From positions 1 through 32,558 of the forward strand of contig NZ_JADEXN010000003.1 of NCBI RefSeq assembly GCF_015207075.1: 32,558 bases of DNA. The letters are read 5' to 3'. The notes under the pieces are model-generated. The model did no database searches, was not told the DNA's origin, and saw only the letters and a list, made by a program, of their open reading frames with translations. Shown here piece by piece: positions 1-8,283 of this stretch. This DNA comes from Zarconia navalis LEGE 11467. GTDB lineage: Bacteria > Cyanobacteriota > Cyanobacteriia > Cyanobacteriales > Geitlerinemataceae. Positions within the stretch are counted from its first letter, which is position 1, and the number at the start of each line of letters is the position of its first letter. The position numbers were made by a program, and so were the translations under genes.

Positions 1-138
1 AAAAGAGGAGTCCAGTTTGAGAAGCGATGTTTCAATAAAAACTTTTTCCTCTGCTTTTTCTCTTCGATCTTCCGTCCGTAAGACAGTCAATCCGTACTCG
101 CTTAATTCATAGATTAAAGGGAAAGTTCGTTGAATGCA
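1..138 (-). other. possible 3' part of a gene cut by the window edge
   Basis: On the minus strand a frame is open from a TAG at 139-141 to the window edge. It reads as a plausible charged helix (LIYELSEYGLTVLRTEDRRE and onward). No ATG or GTG lies inside the visible part, and the same frame upstream of the TAG is also open to 393. It could be the end of a decayed gene, or chance. I do not recognise the family, and the sequence beyond position 1 would settle it. Confidence 0.2.
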
Positions 139-563
139 CTAGAGTTTTCTTCCAACGCGATCGGTTCGGGCTGGCAGTATCTCTGACGCGATTGGGTGAG
201 GTTCGTTGCGCAAAACTACATCGCTACATAGAATGTCGATCGCAGCCAGAGGCATTCTTCGCAGTTGTATCGGAGTGCCTGAATTGTGGGGCGAGGTTTC
301 CTGTTCTGGCGATGCAGCCGGACGGGTGGCGTACGAGGTGTTTGAAATGGTGAAGGAGCAAAAAATACTCTGAATATTCCGACAGAACGGCAATTTTCAG
401 CGGCACGAAACTAACTTTGACCGAAGCCTTTTCTTTTTACCTTTGCATCCGTACGCAAGAAACGATTGTGCAAAGCCCAGAGGTAAAACCTAAGGTTCTA
501 TGTTGCTAATCCAACCCATCAAATCTGCTAGACCTTATATCCCTACCACATTGCAACGATCGA
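139..563. other. intergenic stretch, no supported gene
   Basis: Short open frames exist on both strands but none has a recognisable product, ribosome site or protein-like composition. I see no RNA gene, terminator or repeat that I can defend. Confidence 0.45.
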
Positions 564-758
564 TTACGACCGACTACCAATGCCATATAAAAGCCCGCAG
601 CCAATCGCTAACAGAACCAATGCCACATAAACAATATTTGAAACACCGGGAATGACTCCCGCTGCCTGTAATAGCAGTAAAATGGCAAAGATCACGAAGA
701 GCAAGCCCCCTGCGTAAAGACCAATAGTCGTAATGAGGTTTGGTTTTTTGTGGCTCAT
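564..758 (-). CDS. small membrane protein with two transmembrane segments
   Basis: This is a 64-residue protein of unknown function. The basic N-terminus (MSHKKPN) is followed by two hydrophobic segments at about residues 11-32 and 41-61, joined by a short GVIPGVSN turn, and it ends GSRS. The frame stays open upstream to 884, but that part is not protein-like, so the ATG at 758 is chosen. The purine run AAAAAG just before it is only a weak ribosome site. It lies in the same orientation as the next gene upstream, with a gap of about 240 bp. I recognise no family. A small inner-membrane protein is the most that can be said. Confidence 0.55.
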   Translation of the reverse strand: MSHKKPNLITTIGLYAGGLLFVIFAILLLLQAAGVIPGVSNIVYVALVLLAIGCGLLYGIGSRS

Positions 759-1000
759 CTTTTTGTTTGCGTTTAGAGATAGCGATCTAAAATATACACT
801 TTTCTGGTCAATTGAAAGAGATCTCGAGTTCGATCGAGCCGGAAAATGTGAAAGTAACAGTCCACTTGCGATCGCTGTTTTCAAAAATATAGACCCCGAA
901 ATACCGTACGGACGAGTTCAGCCGAACGTTTTGCCTTCACTGCGAGCGAGTTTCGCGTATCTACTTTCACCATCCGGGAGTCCATCAAAAAAAATTGCTA

Positions 1001-1429
1001 TCAAGATTTATTTTTATTTTTTTCCAGGATATCAATTTCCCAGCCGTTTCCTTTTTTGATAATGTCGGCTTTGAGGGGAACCTCTCGTCCGGAGGACAGT
1101 ACAACGCTCACATCCAATGTCTTTGTATCGCGATTTCGATCGGGTACGGGCATCGTAATCCGCTTGTATTTATCGAGCTTATTCGATTTAAGAAATTTTT
1201 TAAATTTTGCTTTGGGAGTGCGAGTTTTAAACTTCGGACTCGTCATTTCATACGCGCGATCGATTTCGCCAGCAACCACGAGTTCAAAAAAGTTTGTGAG
1301 CACGGCTGTCAGCTTGCGAGTTCCCAGAAAAAAACGTAGGCTAAAAAATACCCATGCCAAGATAACTGAACCGACAGCGATTCCGACACCCGTTTCAATA
1401 TAAATTAAATATGGTTGAATTGCGTCCAT
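1001..1429 (-). CDS. membrane-anchored protein with an NTF2-like-looking domain
   Basis: This is a 142-residue protein of unknown function. One transmembrane segment at about residues 13-36 acts as an N-terminal anchor. The soluble part has the pattern FFELVVAGEIDRAYEMTSPKF, then a basic stretch (KTRTPKAKFKKFLKSNK), then beta-rich sequence ending GNGWEIDILEKNKNKS. The 'few residues, AY, S-x-F' helix followed by strands resembles small NTF2-like or DUF4864/4878-type domains, but I only infer the fold. The ATG at 1429 is the only good start. It stands alone, with AT-rich spacers on both sides. Confidence 0.6.
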   Translation of the reverse strand: MDAIQPYLIYIETGVGIAVGSVILAWVFFSLRFFLGTRKLTAVLTNFFELVVAGEIDRAYEMTSPKFKTRTPKAKFKKFLKSNKLDKYKRITMPVPDRNRDTKTLDVSVVLSSGREVPLKADIIKKGNGWEIDILEKNKNKS

Positions 1430-1533
1430 TGTTTATGACTGAAGTTTCAATCGGATTTTACTAGAAATTTATGCTTTAAGTAAAGAACAATCAAAATATT
1501 TTAATAATATGCTATTTTGAAGTTTTCGATCGA

Positions 1534-2112
1534 TTATTGTGCCGGAAATATTGTCGATAAATTGAGAGTACGATCTTTAAAAAAATGCAATGGGACAGTG
1601 GCCTCGGGTAAAAATATTTGTTGCTGACTGTAATTAAAGCCACCATTTGTTTTTTGATAAGGTTGCCGATAGACTTCTAACTGCCGATCGAATAAATTCA
1701 CGATCCAATACTCGGCAATTCCGGCTTCGGCATAAAGAGGTAACTTCACTTGTCGATCGTAGTCTAAGGATGAATCGGCAATTTCAATAACCAAGATAAT
1801 ATCTTCTGGGTAAGGATGGTGGGAGAGATAACTATCGTCGCAATTGCGGGCGATCGTGAAATCTGGTTCGGGTTCGCTATTGTTGAGAAGTATAATCGGA
1901 TCTTGGCATCGTAGTATTGCCTCATCTCCAATCAGTTGAACCAGGTTTTTAATTAACTTCTGACAGCAGAAAACGTGTGCCACTCCTTTCGAGACCATTT
2001 CAATAATTTCTCCGTCAATGAGTTCGATGCGATCGTCTTCGTGGAAAAATCCAATTTCTGTGAGACGATGGTATTCCTCGATCGTGAATTTTCTTTTTGT
2101 TTTTAAAGTCAC
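1534..2112 (-). CDS. Uma2 family (DUF820) PD-(D/E)XK nuclease-fold protein
   Basis: This 192-residue protein has the usual length and motif order of the large cyanobacterial Uma2/DUF820 family. An N-terminal FTIEEYHRL is followed by RIELIDGEIIEM, then EPEPDFTIA (the PD acid), DIILVIEIADSSLDYDRQVKLPLYAEAG (the E-x-E and K of the nuclease core) and AEYWIVNLFDRQLEVYR. Members are annotated as putative endonucleases, and their biological role is mostly unknown. The start is GTG at 2112, 18 bp downstream of the kinase stop, so it is probably the last gene of the sdhA-kinase-Uma2 transcript. Family assignment is firm. Catalytic activity is inferred from the retained D, E and K residues. Confidence 0.88.
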   Translation of the reverse strand: MTLKTKRKFTIEEYHRLTEIGFFHEDDRIELIDGEIIEMVSKGVAHVFCCQKLIKNLVQLIGDEAILRCQDPIILLNNSEPEPDFTIARNCDDSYLSHHPYPEDIILVIEIADSSLDYDRQVKLPLYAEAGIAEYWIVNLFDRQLEVYRQPYQKTNGGFNYSQQQIFLPEATVPLHFFKDRTLNLSTIFPAQ

Positions 2113-2130
2113 GTTTTAAAATATTTAATC

Positions 2131-4128
2131 CTAAAAAATGCACTGATTGTGAGCGGTTACATCATCGACAGAAAAAACTCCTCCGTGCAATATGCATAAA
2201 GCTATATATTTTTCATCTAGAATTTTTATACACTCTGTAGTTTCACTCCTCGTATTACTGTTTGATGGACATTCCTGAAAGTGTTCTCTGCTTAAGCGCT
2301 GAAAATCTTCTCTAAATTTTCTTTCTTTCTCAGTTTTGATTTTGATCTGTTCTTCTTCTTCTTTTTTTTGAAGCTTTTCTTGCCACTGAGAAATGAAACT
2401 TTGAACGTCTTCATAGACAGAGTCGCGTGCCTCAATACTGCTTGCTAAATTAATAGCTTCTTGTAAATTTCCATTATTTGCTTTTTCTTTGGCAATTTCC
2501 AAATTTTCTTTTGCCAGCTTATTTAAGGCTGAAAAATAAATATTTTTAACTATCGCATCCCAATAACTATTTCGAGTTATTCTATTCCCAATCTCAACGG
2601 TTTTCTGCCATTGCTGGGCTTCAGAGGTTATTTGAATTTCTTTAAAAAGAGCAGTATCCATTTTCCATGCGTCTTTCCAATCCTGAATTTTATCCTGAGC
2701 TTTTTGATACGCAGAACTACTTTCAGGAATTCCTTTGGCTATTTCAAGAGCTTTATCTAACCCACTTAAGTTATAGGTCTCTTCTGCCTTTGCTAAAATT
2801 TGTTCTGACCATTGTTCGATCGATGTTATTCGTTTCTCATCCGCAGGGATTCCGCTGGGAATTTTTTCTGCTTCGACGATCGCTTCTCGAAATTTCTCTT
2901 CACCCGCAAGTTTCTGAGCGAGATCGAGGTGTTCGCTTGCACATCCATTCAGAAGTTCCCGAGCTTCGTTATAAATTACATTCGTTTCATCGATACCTTG
3001 AGCCTGGTTGATGCATTCTAAATATTTTTCGTCTATTTTCAGTCTTTGAATCTTTTCTAATGCCGCTTGATTTTCTCGATTCGATTGCAATTGCAGATAA
3101 GCCAAACTTCCTACGACAACAACAGTCGCCACTGCTACTCCAGCACCCACAATCGGTAGTAACCTTTTAGGAGAAGGTGACGTCCTTGCTGGAGTTCCAG
3201 GTTGTGGTAGCGGTACTTTCGGAATGCTTGACGTAGGTTGCGGTGATACCGGAGTTGCGTTGAGTCCCGGTACGGCAACCGTTGGCGTAGTTAGGGTGGG
3301 CTGCGGTGGTGCAATAATACTATTGACTCCCAACAACTCCAGCCATTCTCGAACAGACTGAGGACGATTCTGGGGTTTAAATTCCATCCCTTTGAGAATG
3401 GCTCGATCGACCTTTTCGCTAATTTTCGGATTCAGTTGTCGCGGCGGTTCTAACTCTGTTTCCGCTGCCCTCACAGGGGCGGGAACAGGCAATTCGTTCG
3501 TTAAAATGACGTAGAGCGTCGCTGCTAAAGAATAAATATCGGTATAAGCATCCCGCTTGGCACGTTTGTCATACTGCTCGATGGGGGAATAAGCATCAGA
3601 AACCAATTGAGTATGAGTTTGAGTCAGATTCGGCGTATATTCGCGGGCAATGCCAAAATCAATTAATATCGCTTCCGATCGCCCTGTTCGGAGCATAATA
3701 TTTCTTGGGTTCACATCCCGATGCAACAAGCCTTTCTCGTGGATGACAGCAAGTGCGCTGCCAATCTGTTGGATATAAGACAATGCCTCAGCTTCCGAGA
3801 AAACCCCTTGCCTGTGAACCCGACTCGCCAAATCCTCACCATTGATGTATTCCAACACCAAGCAAGGTAGCTCCCCTTCGAGAAAGAAATCGTAAATCTC
3901 CACAATATGAGGGTGAGCGCATTTTGCCAGTCGCAACGCCTCGCGCTGAAAGTCCTGTCGAAACTTTGTGAAATCGGGGCTTTGTCGAACGGTGTCATTC
4001 AGCGTTTTTATAACAATCTGTTGTTTGTTTTCATCAGTTGCCAGGTAAGTAATTCCAAAGCCTCCTGCTCCTAATTGTTTGTTAATCGTGTATTTGCCAC
4101 CGAGTAATGTTTGACCGATATTTAACAT
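2131..4128 (-). CDS. membrane-anchored Ser/Thr protein kinase (Pkn2 type)
   Basis: This 665-residue eukaryotic-like kinase probably sits in the plasma membrane with its kinase domain in the cytoplasm. The kinase domain (about residues 13-268) shows the glycine loop GAGGFG at 20-25, the ATP-binding lysine in VIK (K41), HRDVNPRNIML and the DFG in LIDFGIARE. A Pro/Thr-rich linker leads to one transmembrane helix at about 320-343, then some 300 residues of helical, charged, coiled-coil-like sequence with a Cys-containing C-terminus. The catalytic loop has Asn where most Ser/Thr kinases have Lys (HRDxNPxN rather than HRDxKPxN). The start is ATG at 4128 behind a GGAG five bases upstream. It lies 18 bp after sdhA. 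The substrate is unknown. Confidence 0.9.
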   Translation of the reverse strand: MLNIGQTLLGGKYTINKQLGAGGFGITYLATDENKQQIVIKTLNDTVRQSPDFTKFRQDFQREALRLAKCAHPHIVEIYDFFLEGELPCLVLEYINGEDLASRVHRQGVFSEAEALSYIQQIGSALAVIHEKGLLHRDVNPRNIMLRTGRSEAILIDFGIAREYTPNLTQTHTQLVSDAYSPIEQYDKRAKRDAYTDIYSLAATLYVILTNELPVPAPVRAAETELEPPRQLNPKISEKVDRAILKGMEFKPQNRPQSVREWLELLGVNSIIAPPQPTLTTPTVAVPGLNATPVSPQPTSSIPKVPLPQPGTPARTSPSPKRLLPIVGAGVAVATVVVVGSLAYLQLQSNRENQAALEKIQRLKIDEKYLECINQAQGIDETNVIYNEARELLNGCASEHLDLAQKLAGEEKFREAIVEAEKIPSGIPADEKRITSIEQWSEQILAKAEETYNLSGLDKALEIAKGIPESSSAYQKAQDKIQDWKDAWKMDTALFKEIQITSEAQQWQKTVEIGNRITRNSYWDAIVKNIYFSALNKLAKENLEIAKEKANNGNLQEAINLASSIEARDSVYEDVQSFISQWQEKLQKKEEEEQIKIKTEKERKFREDFQRLSREHFQECPSNSNTRSETTECIKILDEKYIALCILHGGVFSVDDVTAHNQCIF

Positions 4129-4146
4129 TTCTCCAATCTTGTCTCC

Positions 4147-5874
4147 TCAATACTTCCGTTCCTGGGGTTCGAACATCGAAATTGCCACCGGCATCCCACC
4201 AATCTCGATTCCCGCCGGAGAATAATACGCTAGGGTATGTTTGAGGAAATTCTCATCATCTCGCGTGGTAAAATCTTCCCGGAAATGCGCCCCCCGACTT
4301 TCCCGACGATTGTGTGCCGAAGTGAGGATGGTTCGGGCAACCACCATCAAACTATTCAACTCCATCGCCTCAATAATTTCCGTATTCCACAGCCTTCCTT
4401 TATCATCTAAATACACCTGCCCGCACTGCTGCTGCAACGCCTCCAACTGCCCCAACCCTTCCCCCATCAACTCGTCACTGCGAAACACGCCGCAATGTTC
4501 GCTCATGCAATCCTGCATCGCCTGACGCACTTCATTAATCCGGTATTCTCCAGATCGATCGAACAAACCCTGAATCTGCTGCTGCGCTTCTTCCAAATAC
4601 CGCCCTTCATCCACCTGCGGCAACTTGCGATTTTGCACGTCAGCGGCGATCGAACTTCCCGTCACTTTCCCATATACGACGCATTCGAGCAGCGAATTAC
4701 TCCCCAAGCGGTTCGCCCCGTGTACCGACACGCAGGCACATTCCCCAGCCGCGTAGAACCCTTCTACCAACCCTTCCGCACTGCTGCGAACTTGCCCTCG
4801 GGTATTCACCGGAATTCCCCCCATCGAATAGTGGGCGGTGGGACGCACGGGAATCGGTTCGCGCACTGAATCCACTCCCAACAGCCGATGGGCTTCTTCC
4901 CAAGCAAAGGGAATCCGACTCATAATCTTTTCTTTACCCATGTGGCGCAAATCTAGATGCACGCAAGCCCCACCGCCACTGCCATCGGCGTTGATACCCC
5001 GTTTCTGGCGAATTTCGGTAAAGATCGCCCGAGAGGTGATATCGCGCGGGGCTAATTCCATCTTGGCGGGGGCGTAGGTTGCCATGAAACGATCGCCCTC
5101 GGAATTAATGAGGTACGCCCCTTCCCCCCGTACCGCCTCGGAAATCAGCACTCCCACCGGATACAATCCCGTTGGGTGGAACTGGACGAACTCCATATCC
5201 TCCAGGGGAACTCCCGCCATCGCCGCCATCGCCAAACCATCTCCGGTGGAGGCAAAATCGTTGGAGGTGGTATTGAAAGCCCTACCGTATCCCCCCGTGG
5301 CGAACATTACGGCTTTGGCGCGCACCACTTGGATTTGTGCGGTTTCGATGTGGTACATCACCACTCCTTTTGCCTCGCCGTCTTCGAGAATCAGGCGCAT
5401 CACGTACCATTCGTCGTAAATCTGCACGCCGTAGCGACGCAGGTTGTTGACTAATTCGTGCAGCATGGCATGACCGGTTTTGTCGGCTGCGTAGCAGGTG
5501 CGTTTGTGGGAATGTCCGCCAAATGCCCGCTGGGCGATGCGTCCGTCGTCCAGGCGCGAAAATAGCACCCCCATGTGTTCCAAATCGATGACGACATTGG
5601 GGGCTTCGCGGGTGAGAATTTCGACTGCATCCTGATCGGCGAGATAGTCAGAACCCTTGACGGTATCGAAGGCGTGGGTTTCCCAACAATCGGCATCGTC
5701 TACGTTTTTCAGGGTGGCGGCGATTCCCCCTTGGGCAGCGACAGAGTGCGATCGAATGGGGTGGGTTTTGGCGACAACAGCGACCTTTAAACTGGGGTCG
5801 GTGCGAGCAATTTCGACAGCGGCCCGACTACCGGCGAGTCCACCGCCGACAATGAAAACGTCATACTCTAGCAT
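4147..5874 (-). CDS. sdhA: succinate dehydrogenase / fumarate reductase flavoprotein subunit
   Basis: This is the 575-residue FAD subunit that oxidises succinate to fumarate and feeds electrons to the iron-sulfur subunit at the thylakoid or plasma membrane. It shows the dinucleotide-binding GGGLAG at 10-15, the flavin-linking His in RSHSVAAQGG (H43), QFHPTGLYP, and the active-site region RPTAHYSMGG with its Arg and His. Length matches the cyanobacterial SdhA/FrdA proteins, which group with L-aspartate oxidases. The ATG at 5874 starts directly at the FAD fold. No sdhB or membrane anchor is adjacent, as is common in cyanobacteria, where the sdh genes are scattered. Kinase and Uma2 genes follow in the same direction. 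Confidence 0.95.
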   Translation of the reverse strand: MLEYDVFIVGGGLAGSRAAVEIARTDPSLKVAVVAKTHPIRSHSVAAQGGIAATLKNVDDADCWETHAFDTVKGSDYLADQDAVEILTREAPNVVIDLEHMGVLFSRLDDGRIAQRAFGGHSHKRTCYAADKTGHAMLHELVNNLRRYGVQIYDEWYVMRLILEDGEAKGVVMYHIETAQIQVVRAKAVMFATGGYGRAFNTTSNDFASTGDGLAMAAMAGVPLEDMEFVQFHPTGLYPVGVLISEAVRGEGAYLINSEGDRFMATYAPAKMELAPRDITSRAIFTEIRQKRGINADGSGGGACVHLDLRHMGKEKIMSRIPFAWEEAHRLLGVDSVREPIPVRPTAHYSMGGIPVNTRGQVRSSAEGLVEGFYAAGECACVSVHGANRLGSNSLLECVVYGKVTGSSIAADVQNRKLPQVDEGRYLEEAQQQIQGLFDRSGEYRINEVRQAMQDCMSEHCGVFRSDELMGEGLGQLEALQQQCGQVYLDDKGRLWNTEIIEAMELNSLMVVARTILTSAHNRRESRGAHFREDFTTRDDENFLKHTLAYYSPAGIEIGGMPVAISMFEPQERKY

Positions 5875-5942
5875 TTTCTAACAAGTGGGTTCGATCGGAA
5901 ATATTTTGGAGATCGGATTTGGAAGTGAGAATATTCAAGATA

Positions 5943-5997
5943 AAAGGAGACTGGAAAAATCGAGAAACTCGCACGCGAGCGATTTTTAGTCTCCTTT
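5943..5997 (-). terminator. long hairpin terminator between a small membrane protein and sdhA
   Basis: AAAGGAGACT at 5943-5952 pairs with AGTCTCCTTT at 5988-5997, and AAAAATCG pairs with CGATTTTT inside it, separated only by a GG bulge. The apical loop holds a second small hairpin (CTCGC/GCGAG, 5968-5979). Read on the minus strand, the stem ends in CTTTT, which fits transcript termination after the 6018-6326 gene and ahead of sdhA. Confidence 0.7.
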
Positions 5998-6017
5998 GCC
6001 TTTTCTAATCTTTTTCG

Positions 6018-6326
6018 TCAGGCTTGAGCGGGTTTCTTTCGACTTCCTCGACGAGAAGCTAACAACGCTTCTTCTGCTGCCGAATCGACAGCTTGTAACT
6101 CAATATGATTGAGTAATGTGGTTACGAATGCAAATAATAAGAAAGGTAAAGAGAGAACTAGAATTAGACCCACGGTTAATAGAGCGTAAGTTTGGCGGGC
6201 GCTACTCCATAAAGCCAAAGCTCCCGCTAAACTTAGAAAAATTACGATTAACCAGATAATGATTTGACCGTAAATATCACCGAAGGATAGGGTACAAGCT
6301 AAACGATATTTTTGAGGTTTATCCAT
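6018..6326 (-). CDS. conserved-type small membrane protein, two transmembrane helices
   Basis: This 102-residue protein has an N-terminal cytosolic stretch (MDKPQKYRLACTLSFGDIYG), two hydrophobic helices at about residues 21-42 and 48-72, and a basic tail (SRRGSRKKPAQA). An AAGGAG ribosome site lies six bases before the ATG at 6326, which makes it a well-supported gene. It is divergent from rpoZ, with about 280 bp between the starts, and a strong hairpin follows it. I do not recognise a named family, and the function is unknown. Confidence 0.7.
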   Translation of the reverse strand: MDKPQKYRLACTLSFGDIYGQIIIWLIVIFLSLAGALALWSSARQTYALLTVGLILVLSLPFLLFAFVTTLLNHIELQAVDSAAEEALLASRRGSRKKPAQA

Positions 6327-6607
6327 GATGCTCCTTTATGTATGTCGTTTCTTTTATCTAAGTTAAGCCTTACGATCGGGTTGTATGCGATATTTAAATT
6401 TTTTTAAAGGTATTGCGGTTCTGTTGACACGAATATGCAAAAAACTTAATATTTTTAAACTTTTTGATGAGTTCTGACAAAGATTGCCGACCTTACTTGG
6501 CTCCATCGACACCTTCAAAGGTCTATCTACAGCAATCTCACACCCGATCCGCCGTTTCCGGTAAACTAGATACATCCGTTCGCAAAAATAAACACTTTCC
6601 AAAACTT
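6327..6607. promoter_or_regulatory. divergent promoter region between a small membrane protein gene and rpoZ
   Basis: This AT-rich spacer must hold the promoters for genes leaving in both directions. The rpoZ frame is open upstream to 6464, but that part is not similar to omega subunits, so I treat it as leader. No clear -35/-10 pair stands out. Confidence 0.4.
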
Positions 6608-6835
6608 ATGCAAAAACGCAATGCGCTCGATACCCACCACTTGATGCGCCGGGCAGAAGATTTAGTCAATGCCGCATCCAATCGCTATCGGATTACCGTC
6701 CAGGTGGCGAACCGAGCCAAGCGTCGCCGCTACGAAGATTTTGAGAATCTCGAAGATCCGATGATGAAACCCGTAATGCGGGCGATTATTGAGATGTCCG
6801 ACGAACTGACCAGTACGGAAATTATTGGAGAATAG
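6608..6835 (+). CDS. rpoZ: RNA polymerase omega subunit
   Basis: This 75-residue protein is the small omega subunit that helps assemble and stabilise RNA polymerase around beta-prime. The core [20 protein letters not shown], then [20 protein letters not shown] and the end [16 protein letters not shown] are characteristic of cyanobacterial omega. The ATG at 6608 gives the normal cyanobacterial length. An in-frame extension back to 6464 (about 48 residues) exists but has no counterpart in the family. The following gene begins within or just after its stop codon region, so the two are probably cotranscribed. Confidence 0.93.
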   Translation: MQKRNALDTHHLMRRAEDLVNAASNRYRITVQVANRAKRRRYEDFENLEDPMMKPVMRAIIEMSDELTSTEIIGE

Positions 6836-6881
6836 CTCGTTGGGGCAAGGATCTCGGGCAGAAGACAGCCGGGATAGTCTA

Positions 6882-7568
6882 ATGGAGAAACCAGAATTAA
6901 TGAACGTTAACGATTTGCGATCGAACTGTTCGCGAGTTTTTCTACGACTGCTCCCACTCGGGGCGATCGCATTATTCCCATTGGGGGCGATCGCATCTGT
7001 CGTCACAGACCCGAGTCCGACCGAAAAAATCGATAGAACTAGGTCGCTTCCCACATCGGATACCCCCCAAATCGTCCAGCGCATCCGGGTTCGAGAGGTG
7101 TGGCGGCAAGTGTACGAGCAGTTACCCGATCTACCCCTGGAGAATGAATACGTCGATCTCGAAACCGGCGAAGTCGATCCCGAAGACACCCTAATTAGCC
7201 GCTTTATTCGATATCACGTTTACGTCAAAGGTCGTCCTCCCCAATACCGTTTGGATTGGAAGTTGACTCTGGCCGACTATTTAGGGGCAAACGATTTAAT
7301 GTTTGAAGGGGTCTATCCGGGGGGCGACGAACTCGATCGCAATCCCATGTACGGCGATCGAGAAACTATTGCCAGTCTCTCCCGCACCGAACGAAATGCC
7401 CTCGTTCATACCCTGACCGGCCTGTTCAATCCTCAATACCTATCTCTGCTCGAAGCCGCTGCCCAACGGAACGCTCCTTCATCCACGCCCGACGATCGCC
7501 CCCGAAGGGACGCTCGCACTCCTCCCCGACAGCCTCAACCGGGAGATGCCGAGTTGTTACTTCCATAG
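6882..7568 (+). CDS. secreted protein of unknown function downstream of rpoZ
   Basis: This is a 228-residue protein. A hydrophobic signal-like segment lies at about residues 18-40 and is followed by a polar region. The middle part contains VWRQVYEQLPDLPLENEYVD, TLISRFIRYHVYVKGRPPQYRLDWKLTLADYLGAND, then SLSRTERNALVHTLTGLFNP and a Pro/Arg-rich tail. The start could be a TTG at 6825 overlapping rpoZ, or the ATG at 6882 or 6900. I choose 6882. The signal segment contains a 24-bp tandem duplication built on two HIP1 octamers (6951-6998), giving the repeated PLGAIA. A periplasmic or lumenal location is inferred. I know no function. Confidence 0.7.
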   Translation: MEKPELMNVNDLRSNCSRVFLRLLPLGAIALFPLGAIASVVTDPSPTEKIDRTRSLPTSDTPQIVQRIRVREVWRQVYEQLPDLPLENEYVDLETGEVDPEDTLISRFIRYHVYVKGRPPQYRLDWKLTLADYLGANDLMFEGVYPGGDELDRNPMYGDRETIASLSRTERNALVHTLTGLFNPQYLSLLEAAAQRNAPSSTPDDRPRRDARTPPRQPQPGDAELLLP

Positions 7569-7656
7569 GGGGCTTGGGAAGGCAACGAGTGCTTCGGAAG
7601 AATGAATAGATCGTTAATGGGTTAACTACGATGCTTTTCTTTCTTTCCCCATTCCC

Positions 7657-7892
7657 CATTGGTGAAAGGTTAAGGTTGTATTCACTTTGTCAACTTCCCA
7701 ATAATTGACCCAAAACCCGGCACGCGCGAAACCCCCCGCGCTTGGGACGAAACGCCTCCCGGTCGCGCTCGCCTGTCGAAGTGCCCCCTGCGTACAAGAG
7801 GGAGATCGTGAAAAACTATAGCCTAAAAGGGATCTAGCTATTTGAGTCAGTCAACTTGACATCTAGCCAAATTACTTAACCTTTCACCAATG
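7657..7892. repeat. 236-bp element bounded by perfect 18-bp inverted repeats
   Basis: CATTGGTGAAAGGTTAAG at 7657-7674 is the exact reverse complement of 7875-7892. The interior (about 200 bp) has no open frame worth calling. Just outside both ends lies the same direct repeat, TCCCCATTCCCC. The arrangement looks like a small non-autonomous transposable element (MITE-like) that inserted into a heptad repeat tract, although no transposase copy is present to confirm this. Confidence 0.5.
7759..7788 (+). repeat. dispersed 30-bp repeat, copy 1
   Basis: This copy matches 31826-31855 at 26 of 30 positions, with CCGGTCGC at the left and GTGCCCCC at the right. It lies inside the inverted-repeat element. 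Confidence 0.55.
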
Positions 7893-7916
7893 CCTATTCC
7901 CCATTCCCCATTCTCC
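7893..7916 (+). repeat. CCCCATT heptad tract before DUF1818
   Basis: Two to three copies of ATTCCCC lie between the inverted-repeat element and the next start codon. The same motif occurs at about 7645-7660 and again near 13130 and 27543. This is the kind of short tandem heptad found between cyanobacterial genes. Confidence 0.5.
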
Positions 7917-7917
7917 A

Positions 7918-8283
7918 ATGAATCGTATTGTCAAAAGTGATTCCGGTTGGCGCTTGGGTTGGGATGCAGCGGCGAGCGAATTTAAGGGATTAGTGGGAAC
8001 TGATGACTGGGCTTTCGAGCTGAGGGAGGATGAATTTCAGGATTTTTGTCGTTTGTTCGATCGACTCGCCACCACCATGAGCCAAATGAGAAGCGAATTG
8101 ATGGATGAAGAGAAAATTACCTGCGAAGCTCAAAGCGATCGACTTTGGCTGGAAGTCGAAGGGTATCCGGATGCTTACAGTTTGCGTTTAATTCTCAATA
8201 CAGGTCGTCGGTGCGAAGGGGAATGGTTACCAGAAGCAGTTCCGGGCTTGTTGCAAGCCGCTCGCACGATCGCAGTTTTTTAA
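7918..8283 (+). CDS. DUF1818 family protein
   Basis: This 121-residue soluble protein has the DUF1818 pattern: SGWRLGWD at the start, FKGLVGTDDWAFELREDEFQDFCRL, CEAQSDRLWLEVEGYPDAYSLRL in the middle, and RCEGEWLPEAVPGLLQAAR near the end. The family is restricted largely to cyanobacteria and plastid-bearing plants, and its role is unknown. From memory, a solved cyanobacterial member resembles PC4/Whirly-type folds, which should be checked. The ATG at 7918 follows a CCCCATT heptad tract with no clear ribosome site. Confidence 0.87.
   Translation: MNRIVKSDSGWRLGWDAAASEFKGLVGTDDWAFELREDEFQDFCRLFDRLATTMSQMRSELMDEEKITCEAQSDRLWLEVEGYPDAYSLRLILNTGRRCEGEWLPEAVPGLLQAARTIAVF

Noticed and set aside
139-393. 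84-codon minus-strand frame near the left edge
   Set aside because: It starts with no ribosome site, overlaps another frame of similar length, and has no recognisable features.
6464-6607. N-terminal extension of rpoZ
   Set aside because: Omega subunits start at the ATG used, and the extra residues are not conserved-looking.
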